64,000 bases of DNA. It comes from Chitinophaga filiformis. Lineage in GTDB: Bacteria > Bacteroidota > Bacteroidia > Chitinophagales > Chitinophagaceae. The notes beneath the pieces are model-generated. The model worked only from the letters and a program-made list of their open reading frames with translations, did not search any database and was not told the origin of the DNA. A program made the position numbers and the translations under genes. Below, one piece after another: positions 37,247-46,943 of the stretch (positions are counted from its first letter, which is position 1; each line of letters begins with the position of its first letter). The stretch spans positions 243,247 to 307,246 of the forward strand of contig NZ_FNBN01000007.1 in the NCBI RefSeq assembly GCF_900102545.1, given 5' to 3'.

Positions 37247-37268
37247 AAAACAATCTATCTACAACAAC

Positions 37269-37301
37269 AAAAACTGCCGGCGATGGACCGGCAGTTTTTT
37301 T
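37269..37301 (+). terminator. Intrinsic terminator of the PKD protein gene
   Basis: A 12-bp stem (37269-37280, 37288-37299) with core CTGCCGG/CCGGCAG is followed by T7. Confidence 0.9.
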
Positions 37302-37441
37302 ATTTGATAAATTATTACCATCTCTTCCGCCTTCTTTTCTAACCCATTAATGTTCCGCCCTCACTATGAAAGTACAGGACAGTTAAAAGCAGCCATTCCT
37401 TATATTTAACGATCTAAACGTAAACAACAAATTTCCGCGTA

Positions 37442-40171
37442 ATGAAAAAACAGGTCTTTTTCTTTCTGCTGATCTATGCTTTTTGTGTAGATGCATTGGG
37501 TCAGACCCAGGTTGCATCTCTGCTCTGCGAGAATCGTGTCAATCCAATGGGTGTCGATGTGCCCCGGCCACTGTTTAGCTGGCAGTTATCGGGCAACCGG
37601 AGGAATATCCATCAATCAGCCTATGAAGTACGTGTCGGTACCTCTTCAAAACTGCTCAGCCAAGGTAAGGAACTGGCATGGAACAGTGGTAAAGTAAGCA
37701 CTGACCAATCTGTTCACGTGCCCTATGGAGGCGCTCTGCTGAGCTCCGGTAAAAAGTATTACTGGCAGGTCAGGATCTGGGACGACAAGGGACAGGCTTC
37801 CGGCTGGAGTCCTGTAGCAGAATGGCAAATGGGCCTCCTGCAAGCCGGCGACTGGAAAGCCAGCTGGATAGAACCTGGTTTCGTCCAGGATAGCATTTTA
37901 CGACCAAGCCCCCTGTTCCGCAAAACATTCCAGGCCGGGAAAAAAATACAATCAGCCACCGCCTATATCACAGCCCGTGGTATGTACGAGGCGCATATCA
38001 ACGGTCAGCGGGTAGGCGACGCTCTCCTCACTCCCGGATGGACCAGCTACCGTAAAAGGCTGCAATACCAGCAATATGACGTAACTAATCTGCTTCGCCA
38101 GGGAGCCAATGCTATTGGGGTAACATTAGGCGTAGGATGGTACAGCGGTTATCTGGCGTGGGAAGACAGTAAAAACCATTTCGGATCCAAAATAGGGCTC
38201 CTGTTCCAGTTACACATCCAATATACCGATGGCACTGAAGAAGTGATCACTTCCGACAACAGCTGGAAATCATCCACCGGCAGCATTCTTTATTCGGAGA
38301 TCTACAATGGCGAGACCATAGACGCCAGGAAAGAAAAAGAAGGCTGGTCTGATCCCGGCTACAATGACCAGGGCTGGTCAGGTGTTCAGCTAAGCAGCGA
38401 CAATAATAAAAGCAACCTGATTACCACCGTAAACGAGCCAGTGAGAAAGCATGAACAATTCAAACCTGCACGGATATTTACTACTCCTGCCGGTGAGAAA
38501 GTAATGGATTTTGGCCAGAACCTGGTAGGCTGGGTACAGGTACAGCTTAAAGGCCATGCCGGCGACAGCATTGTACTGCAACATGCAGAAGTATTGGATA
38601 AAAAAGGGAATTTCTATACAGAAAACCTTCGCCGGGCCAAACAAAAAGACACCTACATATTTAAAGGAAATGGTACGGAGATCTTTGAGCCTCACTTCAC
38701 CTTCCAGGGCTTCCGTTATGTTAAAATAACCGGCTTTAACGGCGAAATAAGCCCCGATAACTTTACCGCCTTCGCTATCTATTCTGACATGCCGGCTACC
38801 GGCAATTTCAGTTGCTCTAACCAACTGATCAACCAATTGCAGCACAATATCCAATGGGGTCAACGCGGCAACTTCCTCGATGTTCCTACCGATTGCCCTC
38901 AACGTGACGAACGTTTAGGCTGGACCGGCGACGCACAGGCTTTCTCCAGAACAGCAGCATACAATCGCCAGGTGAATAACTTCTTCGCCAAATGGTTGAA
39001 AGACGTAGCGGCTGATCAAAGAGCAGATGGCAGCGTTCCTTTTGTAGTGCCGAATGTGCTCGGGCAAGGGTCTATGGGCTCCGCCGGATGGTCAGACGTA
39101 GCCACTATTGTTCCCTGGAACATGTACCTGGCTTATGCCGACAAGCGATTGCTGGAGCAGCAATATCCCAGCATGAAAGCCTGGGTGGAATATATGCATA
39201 AACAAAGTCCGCAGGACCTCTGGAATACCGGTTTTCACTTCGGCGACTGGCTGTTCTATCACCCGGATGATGACCTGGATGGCAGAGCTGCTATTACCGA
39301 TAAATATCTCATTGCACAATGTTTCTATGCCCATTCCACACAGTTGCTCATCAATGCAGCACAGGTATTGGGTAATACTGCGGATGTAACTGAGTATACT
39401 GCCCTGCTGCAACGTATCAAGGCGGCATTCATGAAAGAATATGTTACACCTAACGGTCGATTAGTATCCAGCTCACAGACAGCTTATGTGCTGGCCCTGA
39501 ACTTCGATATGTTACCGGAAAACCTGCGGGAACAGGCGGCGAACCGTTTAGTAGAGAATATCAAAAGCTATAACAACCATCTTACTACGGGTTTCCTGGG
39601 CACACCGTATTTATGTCACGTTTTAAGCCGTTTTGGACACCTGGATATGGCTTATACACTATTGCTTCAGGATACTTATCCTTCCTGGTTATATCCTGTT
39701 AAAATGGGTGCTACGACGATTTGGGAGAGATGGGATGGAGAGAAGCCTGATCATACCTTTGAAAATGCAGGTATGAATTCGTTTAACCACTATGCTTATG
39801 GTGCGATAGGTGACTGGATGTACAGGGTTATTGCAGGGATTGATACGAAGGAAGATGCTCCGGGGTATCGTCAGATTATTATCAAGCCAAATCCGGGTGG
39901 TTCACTTACAGAGGCAACAGGTACTTTACAGACCTATTATGGACAGGTAAAATCATCCTGGCAGTTGCAGAATGGGCAATTTGTGCTGGATGTGGAGATA
40001 CCGGCTAATACGACGGCGACGGTTTATGTGCCGGTGAAAGGTGGTGGTGCGGTAATGGAGAGCGGGAAGCCAATTACTGAAGGGAAAGATATACGGGTCC
40101 TCGGTAATGACAAGGATCAGATCACGCTTCAAATCGGTTCTGGTCAATACCACTTCACTACAGCATTGTAA
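37442..40171 (+). CDS. GH78 alpha-L-rhamnosidase
   Basis: The 909-residue protein has a signal peptide ('VFFFLLIYAFCVDALGQ') and the full family layout: an N-terminal Fn3-like domain ('PLFSWQLSGNRRNIHQSAYE'), rhamnosidase N-domain ('ARGMYEAHINGQRVGDALLT'), a concanavalin-like domain, the (alpha/alpha)6 catalytic barrel with 'DCPQRDERLGWTGDAQAFSR' (Asp/Glu of the active site) near residue 485, and a C-terminal beta domain with 'WERWDGEKPD'. It removes terminal alpha-L-rhamnose from plant glycans or flavonoid glycosides. It is exported, stands alone, and ends in a palindromic terminator. Confidence 0.94.
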   Translation: MKKQVFFFLLIYAFCVDALGQTQVASLLCENRVNPMGVDVPRPLFSWQLSGNRRNIHQSAYEVRVGTSSKLLSQGKELAWNSGKVSTDQSVHVPYGGALLSSGKKYYWQVRIWDDKGQASGWSPVAEWQMGLLQAGDWKASWIEPGFVQDSILRPSPLFRKTFQAGKKIQSATAYITARGMYEAHINGQRVGDALLTPGWTSYRKRLQYQQYDVTNLLRQGANAIGVTLGVGWYSGYLAWEDSKNHFGSKIGLLFQLHIQYTDGTEEVITSDNSWKSSTGSILYSEIYNGETIDARKEKEGWSDPGYNDQGWSGVQLSSDNNKSNLITTVNEPVRKHEQFKPARIFTTPAGEKVMDFGQNLVGWVQVQLKGHAGDSIVLQHAEVLDKKGNFYTENLRRAKQKDTYIFKGNGTEIFEPHFTFQGFRYVKITGFNGEISPDNFTAFAIYSDMPATGNFSCSNQLINQLQHNIQWGQRGNFLDVPTDCPQRDERLGWTGDAQAFSRTAAYNRQVNNFFAKWLKDVAADQRADGSVPFVVPNVLGQGSMGSAGWSDVATIVPWNMYLAYADKRLLEQQYPSMKAWVEYMHKQSPQDLWNTGFHFGDWLFYHPDDDLDGRAAITDKYLIAQCFYAHSTQLLINAAQVLGNTADVTEYTALLQRIKAAFMKEYVTPNGRLVSSSQTAYVLALNFDMLPENLREQAANRLVENIKSYNNHLTTGFLGTPYLCHVLSRFGHLDMAYTLLLQDTYPSWLYPVKMGATTIWERWDGEKPDHTFENAGMNSFNHYAYGAIGDWMYRVIAGIDTKEDAPGYRQIIIKPNPGGSLTEATGTLQTYYGQVKSSWQLQNGQFVLDVEIPANTTATVYVPVKGGGAVMESGKPITEGKDIRVLGNDKDQITLQIGSGQYHFTTAL

Positions 40172-40200
40172 ATGTTTTCTTTGTTGAGTCAAACTTCAGA

Positions 40201-40253
40201 CAGTATTTAAGTAACAATGCCCGTAAATTACGGGCATTGTTACTTAAATACTG
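40201..40253. terminator. 53-bp perfect palindrome between convergent genes
   Basis: Arms of 26 bp (40201-40226, 40228-40253) match at every position around a single A at 40227. It lies between the GH78 gene and the convergent permease gene. The core GTAACAATGCCCGTAA/TTACGGGCATTGTTAC with T/A-rich outer parts would work as a bidirectional terminator, although there are no long T tracts. The length exceeds normal terminator stems. Confidence 0.7.
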
Positions 40254-40278
40254 CAATCGCACTATCATATCCGCTATT

Positions 40279-42654
40279 TTACTCTGTCCTCAAACTCCTT
40301 ATCGGATTAGCCATCGCCGCCTTTACCGACTGATAGCTCACCGTCAGAAATGCTATTAACAGCGCGACACACCCCGCTATAGCAAACACCCACCATCCGA
40401 TATTAATACGATAGAAGAAGTTGTCCAGCCATTTATTCATCGCCCACCAAGCCACAGGAAAAGCAATCACCAGTGCAAATACCACCAGCCGGATGAATTC
40501 TTTCGTCAGCATGGCGACTATACCGGCTTCACTTGCGCCCATTACCTTCCGTACGCCTATTTCCTTGACACGTCTTTGCGTAGTAAAGGTGGCCAGTCCG
40601 AAAAGACCCAGGCAGGAGATGATGATCGACAAAACAGAAAAGATATTAAACAGCTTGCCCATACGCTGTTCCGCGAGATACAACTTTTGCAGATCTTCAT
40701 CTACAAAGCCATAAGAGAAAGGATAATCTCCGTACACATTCTCAAATACCTTCCTGACAGATGTTATAACAGCCTGCAGATTGCCCGGCGTAGTGCGCAT
40801 CACCATATATCCACCTCCAAAGTTTTTCTTCATTACCAATGGCTCCACAGGTTGCTGAACAGGTTTGAAGTTGAAATCTTTCACAACACCGATGATCGTA
40901 CCTTCTCCATCATTAAAGATGATCTTTTGTCCCACTGCATTAGAAAGGTTAATATGCATGGCTTTCAAGGCAGTTTCGTTCACCACATAAGTAGTATCAT
41001 CGCCTTTCACGTCTTTGGAAAAGAACCTACCGGTGAGCAGCTGCATGTTAAAGGTTTTCAGGAAGTTCTCATCAGTACGCAGGCGATACCCCATCAGATA
41101 GTCTGTTGGGCTCATTGCAGGTGTCCGAAGTTCCATACCATTGGTGATATAGGTCGGCAGGTTGTCAGTAATTGTATAGGAGGATATACCTGAATATTGA
41201 TCAAGCATTGTTGTAAGCGCCTCTTTGTGATCATGCAGGTCTCCTATTTCAGGCATTTTTACATATAGCAGGTTCTCCTTGTCAAAGCCTATGTTTTTAT
41301 CCTTAATAAACTGCAGCTGATTATATACTACCAGGGTGCAGATCATTAAAATAACAGCTATGGCAAATTGCACAATCACTAAACCATTCCTTAAAACGGA
41401 TTTTTTACCATGTAAAACTGCTGCGCCTTTTAATACCGTCACCGGCTTAAAGGATGACAGGAAGAATGCAGGATAACTGCCGGATACCGCACCTACCAAT
41501 ATTGCAATAGCTAAAAGCAGGGCCACCACCTTTATATTTAACAGATTAATGGAAATGCTTTTCGCAGACAGATCGTTAAACAGGGGTAACAGTAATGCGG
41601 CCAATACAATCGCTATTATCAATGAAACACCTGCAATCAACAAAGACTCGCCCATAAACTGCAGGATAAGCTGAAAACGTTCTGCGCCTAGCGTTTTACG
41701 GAGTCCCACTTCCTTTGCCCGCTGTGAAGAAAGTGCGGTTGACAGGTTCATGAAATTAATACAGGCAATGAGCAGGATAAAAACCGCCACCAGTGAAAAG
41801 ATCATGACATAGTCTTTATTCCCCTGACCAGGTACATCCAGCATGTAGTGCGAATACAGGTGAATATCAGTGAGTGGTTGTACAAAGAAAGAAACAGGGA
41901 CCGGCGCTTTATCATTCCGCTTACGTATATCTTCTGCCTGTCGCGCAATCTTCCTGAGTGCCTCCGGCGTAGCAGCAAAATGATCCGCCAGTTGAAAATA
42001 GGTATAGACATCGAAATTGGTCCAGGCCCCATCAGGATTATTTATTTTATCATACAGCTGCATAGGCAGCAGCATATCAAACTGCAGATGCGAATTGGCT
42101 GGAATATCCTTTAAAACACCTGTTACAGTCAGGGTCGTCCCCTTTATATCATTATCGATGTAGATAGTCTTTCCAATGGCGCCATCTGTGGCACCAAAAT
42201 ATCTGATAGCAGCAGCAGCTGTAAGCACTACTGCATCAGGTGCAGTAAGTACCGTATTCACATTTCCACTGAGTAAAGGATAGCTGAAGATCTGCAGGAA
42301 GTTATTATCAGCGAAATAGATATTTTTCTCATCAAATTTTGTAGTGCCTACTGTCACTATTCTATGAAACGGAGCAATCCTCGTCGCATTCTTTACACCC
42401 GGAATTTCCGTTTTTATAGCGTTGGCCATCGCGGGAGGAACAGTGGCAGCATCAACATTCGCTACGTGGGCTGTAAGCCTGTATATATTGCCCGCATCCT
42501 TGTTGAAACGGTCAAAACTCAGTTCATCCTGTACCCACAGAAAAATAAGCAAACTGCAGGTCATTCCTATAGCCAGTCCGAAAACATTCAAACCGGTAAA
42601 AAGCTTCTGGCGAAGCAGGTTACGGAAGGCGATCTTGAAATAGCTTTTAAACAT
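40279..42654 (-). CDS. MacB-like ABC transporter permease (FtsX/MacB_PCD), orphan
   Basis: Starting at the ATG at 42654 the protein has 791 residues; an in-frame ATG eight codons upstream adds a poor N-terminus. It has the same two-MacB layout as 4790-7168: 'FKIAFRNLLRQKLFTGLNVF' at the start, 'SSQRAKEVGLRKTLGAERFQ' near residue 320, 'RRVKEIGVRKVMGASEAGIV' near 690, and the end 'NPIRSLRTE'. It forms eight membrane helices with two periplasmic domains. No ATPase gene is adjacent, so it must share one. It is a single-gene unit. Confidence 0.92.
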   Translation of the reverse strand: MFKSYFKIAFRNLLRQKLFTGLNVFGLAIGMTCSLLIFLWVQDELSFDRFNKDAGNIYRLTAHVANVDAATVPPAMANAIKTEIPGVKNATRIAPFHRIVTVGTTKFDEKNIYFADNNFLQIFSYPLLSGNVNTVLTAPDAVVLTAAAAIRYFGATDGAIGKTIYIDNDIKGTTLTVTGVLKDIPANSHLQFDMLLPMQLYDKINNPDGAWTNFDVYTYFQLADHFAATPEALRKIARQAEDIRKRNDKAPVPVSFFVQPLTDIHLYSHYMLDVPGQGNKDYVMIFSLVAVFILLIACINFMNLSTALSSQRAKEVGLRKTLGAERFQLILQFMGESLLIAGVSLIIAIVLAALLLPLFNDLSAKSISINLLNIKVVALLLAIAILVGAVSGSYPAFFLSSFKPVTVLKGAAVLHGKKSVLRNGLVIVQFAIAVILMICTLVVYNQLQFIKDKNIGFDKENLLYVKMPEIGDLHDHKEALTTMLDQYSGISSYTITDNLPTYITNGMELRTPAMSPTDYLMGYRLRTDENFLKTFNMQLLTGRFFSKDVKGDDTTYVVNETALKAMHINLSNAVGQKIIFNDGEGTIIGVVKDFNFKPVQQPVEPLVMKKNFGGGYMVMRTTPGNLQAVITSVRKVFENVYGDYPFSYGFVDEDLQKLYLAEQRMGKLFNIFSVLSIIISCLGLFGLATFTTQRRVKEIGVRKVMGASEAGIVAMLTKEFIRLVVFALVIAFPVAWWAMNKWLDNFFYRINIGWWVFAIAGCVALLIAFLTVSYQSVKAAMANPIRSLRTE

Positions 42655-42893
42655 CCACGTACTGTTTATGCAAAACATTTTTCAACTGCCATGCCAATTA
42701 TAAAAGCTATATGGGACAACAGTTTCAAAAATATCTACCGGAATAAAATGTCCGGAAACGAACACTGGATGTTCAATCTCAGCCAACGCCGACGGAGCGT
42801 TGCCTGCTGTACCGCCCCTCTGTCAACAAGTATTCTCATCACATTTAGGATACGCGATAGCTGTTGCCATAAACCGGATGCCAGGACATCTTT

Positions 42894-42933
42894 AAGCCCA
42901 AACCTCAGGTTTACAGCCTGAGCTTTGGGCTTT
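42894..42933. terminator. Terminator-like hairpin downstream of the VOC gene
   Basis: AAGCCCAAA/TTTGGGCTT (42894-42902, 42924-42932) encloses CTCAGG/CCTGAG, giving a long two-part stem. It ends the minus-strand VOC gene (stop at 42961). A second hairpin CAACGC/GCGTTG is at 42784-42802. The remaining part of 42655-42960 shows no gene. Confidence 0.7.
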
Positions 42934-42960
42934 CCTCACGATTCCCGATACTTAGGGGCC

Positions 42961-43365
42961 TTATTCTTTAGGTAACTTGCTCATATCCATAAAAAACACC
43001 TCCCAGGTATGGCCATCGTAGTCTTCAATGCTTCTTGATTGCATAAAGCCATAATCAGTCATAGGCGTCGGCTCTGCGCCGCCCGCTTTTAAACCATTTT
43101 CAACGATCTCGTTCATCTGCTCAACACTGTCCACGGAGAGCGCAAAGATGCCGGCGATATTACTTTTTGTATCAGCAATCGGCTTCTTTGTAAAGGTTTT
43201 GAACTTTTCATGTGTCATCATCATTACAAAGATGGTTTCGCTCCAAACCATACACTTTGATTGAGCATCAGAAAACTGAGGATTGTTGGTGAACCCTAAT
43301 TGGTTGTAGAACTCCATTGATTTGTCAACATCGTTTACTGCCAGATTAATAAATACTTGCTTCAT
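42961..43365 (-). CDS. VOC-family (glyoxalase-fold) protein
   Basis: The 134-residue protein is a glyoxalase/bleomycin-resistance fold: 'VFINLAVNDVDKSMEFYNQL' at the start, 'SKCMVWSETIFVMMMTHEKF', 'IFALSVDSVEQMNEIVENGL' and the end 'RSIEDYDGHTWEVFFMDMSK'. The usual metal ligands are partly kept (His in 'GHTWEV', Glu in the last strand). Members isomerise or degrade small molecules or bind antibiotics; the substrate is unknown. A Crp/Fnr-type regulator is 81 bases upstream in the same direction. Confidence 0.9.
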   Translation of the reverse strand: MKQVFINLAVNDVDKSMEFYNQLGFTNNPQFSDAQSKCMVWSETIFVMMMTHEKFKTFTKKPIADTKSNIAGIFALSVDSVEQMNEIVENGLKAGGAEPTPMTDYGFMQSRSIEDYDGHTWEVFFMDMSKLPKE

Positions 43366-43446
43366 TGGAATTGCTTTTTTTGATTATGACACAAAGATCG
43401 AATGCAATTTTTCGAAAAACCTTTACATATGTTGAGAAACAGAATC

Positions 43447-44025
43447 CTATTTACTGTACCCGAAAATGCGGCTTAACTGAGTAGGAGTAATTCCGAGGTA
43501 AGATGCGATGTGGTGTTTCTTCAATCGCTTAACCAAATCGGGGTACTTTTTAAGGAAGTCACTATACTGTTTCGCTGCGGAATCATTTTTCATCACAATT
43601 TCCAATGGTTCCTTATCTATTATCCAATGTTGTTCTATGTATTTGATATAAAAGCCGGCAATATCACTAAATGCCGATGTCAGCTTTTTGAATTCATTAT
43701 AATCGTATTCAAGAACGGTCGTATCTTCCAAAGCCTCAATAGCAAATAAACTCGCTGTTTTTGTAAGTGTAGCAGGAATGGAGCCGGCAATTCGTCCTTC
43801 CGGGAAAAAATATTTAATAATAGCTGTGCCATTGTCAGCTATATAGTATTGAGAAAAAAGCCCTTTGACAACAAACGCTACTTTTCTTGGTATCTGTCCT
43901 ACAGCAATGAAATGTTCACCTTTAGCATACACTTTTTCTTTTAATAAAGCCGACCATGCAAGCTCCGCTTCCTTTGTCAGGGATGTATAGCTATTTATTC
44001 TCTGGAAGAAAACATCAATACTCAT
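43447..44025 (-). CDS. Crp/Fnr-family transcriptional regulator
   Basis: The 192-residue protein has a cyclic-nucleotide-binding-like beta roll (about residues 20-130; 'AKGEHFIAVGQIPRKVAFVV', 'GTAIIKYFFPEGRIAGSIPA') and a C-terminal HTH ('HIASYLGITPTQLSRIFGY'). It lacks Fe-S Cys and Crp-type ligand residues. Same length and layout as the regulator at 4107-4685; here the downstream partner is a VOC gene instead of an SDR. Confidence 0.9.
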   Translation of the reverse strand: MSIDVFFQRINSYTSLTKEAELAWSALLKEKVYAKGEHFIAVGQIPRKVAFVVKGLFSQYYIADNGTAIIKYFFPEGRIAGSIPATLTKTASLFAIEALEDTTVLEYDYNEFKKLTSAFSDIAGFYIKYIEQHWIIDKEPLEIVMKNDSAAKQYSDFLKKYPDLVKRLKKHHIASYLGITPTQLSRIFGYSK

Positions 44026-44205
44026 CTTTTCCTTGATTAACTTTTCAAAAATTACAATAAAGTTACTAAATGTATATCCCGCAATCCTACTAAACAGAAA
44101 ATGTCCCCTTAGTTTCGAGCCATTTGATTATACCTCCAGCATACCATCAAAAAATAAATAAGAGGACCTGAACATTTACTAAAGCGACTTACTATCTTTA
44201 TATGA

Positions 44206-45183
44206 ATGAAACCATCCCTGTATCCCATACTCATCATCACGGTCTGCTTATTTGCCTGCCAGCCAGTAACTAAGCAAGCGAAAGATAACATCCCTACTTG
44301 TCCTGCTGACTCCTTCCTGCTATCCCCGGAAGTTACAGTAACAAACCAGCAAGGTAAAAAGGAAAAACTGTCTGACGTTCTTGTGAAAGATAGCAGCACA
44401 CTAGTCGTTAGAGTAACGGACAATCATCCTGACGAAAGTAAACATATCGCCCTCTATAGGCTCCGCTTCATTACAGACGAATATCCTCCTACAAAGAATA
44501 TCATCATACTCGCCGACAGGTTGCCGGCAGATACCGGTTGGGGACAATTACTGAAAACTGCATCCTTTAAAGTAAGAGTATTCCAGATTGACAGTAGTCT
44601 GCTCCCTCCTGCCCTGGAACAACAGCAACGGGCGTATCTTTTTTATCTCAACAAACAGCTACACGCCAGTAAAGTGTATGTACCTGATTCCTTATATGGA
44701 TCGAAAACCGACAGCTATTTCGAACAGGCAGGCCTCGTTATGGGTCGTACCCAGGTGAATTCCCTACTGGTTCATACCAAAGGAATGCGTAAAAACTCAT
44801 ATTATCGTTCTGGTAGCTCAAATACAGATATCTACCTGAGTGACCGTTTTGTTAAGGTAGGACCTCGTAATATCTATACCAGGTACTATGAAGATTTTTA
44901 TTTCCGTAATACAGGAAGAGAACCGCTGGTGATCTACAAAACATCAAATAACTGGGGCTGCACAGGATGCGAAGTGTATGTACCGGCTAAACCGGTACAA
45001 CCGGGAGAGCGGGATCGTATCAGGGTCTATTACAGGCCAAGGCAGAGCGGATTATTCCGTAATGAGATCAGGGTATACAGCAATACTCCTGGTAGTCCGC
45101 ATACCCTGATCATTTCCGGAACGGCAGTTAACTCATCGGGAAGAACAACCACCATCGGCTTCTCCCGGTACAAGCGTTTTTAA
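44206..45183 (+). CDS. DUF1573-containing lipoprotein
   Basis: The 325-residue protein has a lipoprotein signal ('IITVCLFACQP'). The N-terminal 200 residues are of unknown family, and the last 100 are a DUF1573 (Ig-like) domain: 'YYEDFYFRNTGREPLVIYKT', 'WGCTGCEVYVP', 'VQPGERDRIRVYYRPRQSGL', 'FRNEIRVYSNTPGSP'. The Cys pair CTGC is the family hallmark. It is anchored to the envelope; function unknown. Its stop is 3 bases from the stop of the convergent lipoprotein gene. Confidence 0.85.
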   Translation: MKPSLYPILIITVCLFACQPVTKQAKDNIPTCPADSFLLSPEVTVTNQQGKKEKLSDVLVKDSSTLVVRVTDNHPDESKHIALYRLRFITDEYPPTKNIIILADRLPADTGWGQLLKTASFKVRVFQIDSSLLPPALEQQQRAYLFYLNKQLHASKVYVPDSLYGSKTDSYFEQAGLVMGRTQVNSLLVHTKGMRKNSYYRSGSSNTDIYLSDRFVKVGPRNIYTRYYEDFYFRNTGREPLVIYKTSNNWGCTGCEVYVPAKPVQPGERDRIRVYYRPRQSGLFRNEIRVYSNTPGSPHTLIISGTAVNSSGRTTTIGFSRYKRF

Positions 45184-45186
45184 AGA

Positions 45187-45795
45187 TTATTGCGCCTGTT
45201 GAATCGTAAAAGCTGTATCCACCGGTCTTAACACATACCTTATCATCTTCCGGCTAGCCTGCGCCTTACTGTCGCTTGTTGAAAAACTACGTACAACATA
45301 TTCGTTATCTATATAGATAGAATCATGTCCCTGATATTCCTTTTGCTGCGCAGGTGAAAGATCTGGGAAGTTGATCTGTCGCCCTGTTTTACTGTCATAC
45401 GCATAAGCGTACACCTTACTGTAACCGGCGCTGTCTGTCCCTCTCGTAAAAAGATATACTTCCGGTCTGCCATCCTTATTGAGATCGGCGGAGGAAGCAT
45501 AATATATATTTCCTTCCAGTGGTGCGTTCACCGTAGCAAGATCATTGGCACTATCCCTTCCTGTAATGGTCACTTTCCGTAAGTGCCCCTGTCCTTTGGC
45601 GTTAACAGAAAATGAATATTGTTTGTAGGTCAGTTGCTGATTATACTCATCAGGATCTGCCGTTTTCTCCCCCTTATCCGATACTGCAGCAGCGCCTGTA
45701 CTGTCTGCATTATTATCAGTACGGCTGTTATTATTACAGCTGAGCGCTGGCATTAGCAGGATACCGGTCATGGCAATAAATAATACCGTTTTCAT
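45187..45795 (-). CDS. Hypothetical lipoprotein, VCBS-like
   Basis: The 202-residue protein has a lipoprotein signal ('GILLMPALSCNNN'), a Ser/Asp/Glu-rich linker, and a beta-rich domain with 'NIYYASSADLNKDGRPEVYL', a calcium-binding DxNxDGxxE loop as in VCBS/FG-GAP-type repeats. I do not recognise a named family. It is convergent with the DUF1573 gene. Confidence 0.75.
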   Translation of the reverse strand: MKTVLFIAMTGILLMPALSCNNNSRTDNNADSTGAAAVSDKGEKTADPDEYNQQLTYKQYSFSVNAKGQGHLRKVTITGRDSANDLATVNAPLEGNIYYASSADLNKDGRPEVYLFTRGTDSAGYSKVYAYAYDSKTGRQINFPDLSPAQQKEYQGHDSIYIDNEYVVRSFSTSDSKAQASRKMIRYVLRPVDTAFTIQQAQ

Positions 45796-45956
45796 GATGT
45801 ACGATTTTAAATTGCTGTTACTGTTTACAGGTAAGAGGGCTCAAAATATGTTCCTGTTTCCGATTGGGCTTTTCTACGGATGATTTACAACTACTACCCT
45901 CTTCCTACAGCAGGCAACACACATCAATTGGCGCAGGTTTTGATTTCCTACATTTT

Positions 45957-46943
45957 ATGGAAAATCAGATCACAGGTAAAGTCGTCGTAATAACAGGCGC
46001 CTCCAGCGGCGCGGGCCGTACTATCGCCCTTCATCTTGCACAGGATGGGGCATTTCTTGTACTGGCATCCAGGAATGAAACAGTGTTGGAAGAAGTAGCC
46101 ACAGAATGCAGGGATTTAGGCACACAGGCTATTGTTGTCCGAACAGATGTGACTGACAACAAATCTGTATGGCAACTGGCACGGACTGCTTTCGAATGGA
46201 AAGGCAGGATCGATGTATGGGTGAATAATGCAGGCGTTCTTGCTGCAGGTACATTCGAAGACATGCCCTGGGAAAATCACCAGCGCGTTATTGCTACCAA
46301 TCTGCTCGGTTATATGAGCGGAGCACACGCGGTGCTTCCCTACTTCAAACACCAGAAGAGAGGTATCCTCATCAACAACATCTCAATAGGCGGTTTCCTG
46401 CCCGTTCCTTTTGGCGGCGCTTACACTGCCAGTAAATTCACATTAAGAGGCTTTTTTCAGGCACTTAAAGCCGAGTTGACCTCATGGCCCCACATTCATG
46501 TGGTCGACCTTTTTTCGGGCTTCCTGGACACACCAGGCATACATCACGCGAGTAACTATACAGGCAAGGTATTAAAACCAGCGCCCCCTGTACACGACCC
46601 GATAATAATGGCCCAGGCTGTTAAAGCATCTATCCTGCATCCAACATCTACCCGGTATCCCGGTGGCGCATCCCTGCTCTTCAAACTCGGTCATGCTATC
46701 GCTCCTGAACTGACGGTAAAGTTTAGCGGACTGCTCATGAAACTATATCTAAAAAGAGCGGCCATCGCGTCCAATACGGACGGCAACCTCTTCAACACGG
46801 TCAACTTCGCCATGAGTACCAAAGGCAATTCAAAGCCACACATTAAACCGGGCAGCCTCCTAAAAGCAGGGGTCCTGCTCGCCGGTGCAGGTATTGCCGT
46901 ATATTTGATGGCAGGAAGAAAAACCAGCAGACATGTCAGATAA
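45957..46943 (+). CDS. SDR-family oxidoreductase with long C-terminus
   Basis: Starting at the ATG at 45957 ('MENQITGKVVVITGASSGAG') the protein has 328 residues; the open frame begins at 45864, but those 31 residues precede the Rossmann fold and look non-coding. It has 'TGASSGAG', 'NNAG', the Ser region 'NNISIGG' and the catalytic 'YTASK'. A C-terminal segment of 75 residues ends in a membrane helix ('GVLLAGAGIAVYLMAG') followed by basic residues, so it is likely membrane-associated. It overlaps the next gene by 11 bases. Confidence 0.9.
   Translation: MENQITGKVVVITGASSGAGRTIALHLAQDGAFLVLASRNETVLEEVATECRDLGTQAIVVRTDVTDNKSVWQLARTAFEWKGRIDVWVNNAGVLAAGTFEDMPWENHQRVIATNLLGYMSGAHAVLPYFKHQKRGILINNISIGGFLPVPFGGAYTASKFTLRGFFQALKAELTSWPHIHVVDLFSGFLDTPGIHHASNYTGKVLKPAPPVHDPIIMAQAVKASILHPTSTRYPGGASLLFKLGHAIAPELTVKFSGLLMKLYLKRAAIASNTDGNLFNTVNFAMSTKGNSKPHIKPGSLLKAGVLLAGAGIAVYLMAGRKTSRHVR

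Noticed and set aside
42364..42921. 185-residue plus-strand ORF opposite the permease start
   Set aside because: It is the antisense of the permease N-terminus and of a non-coding gap.
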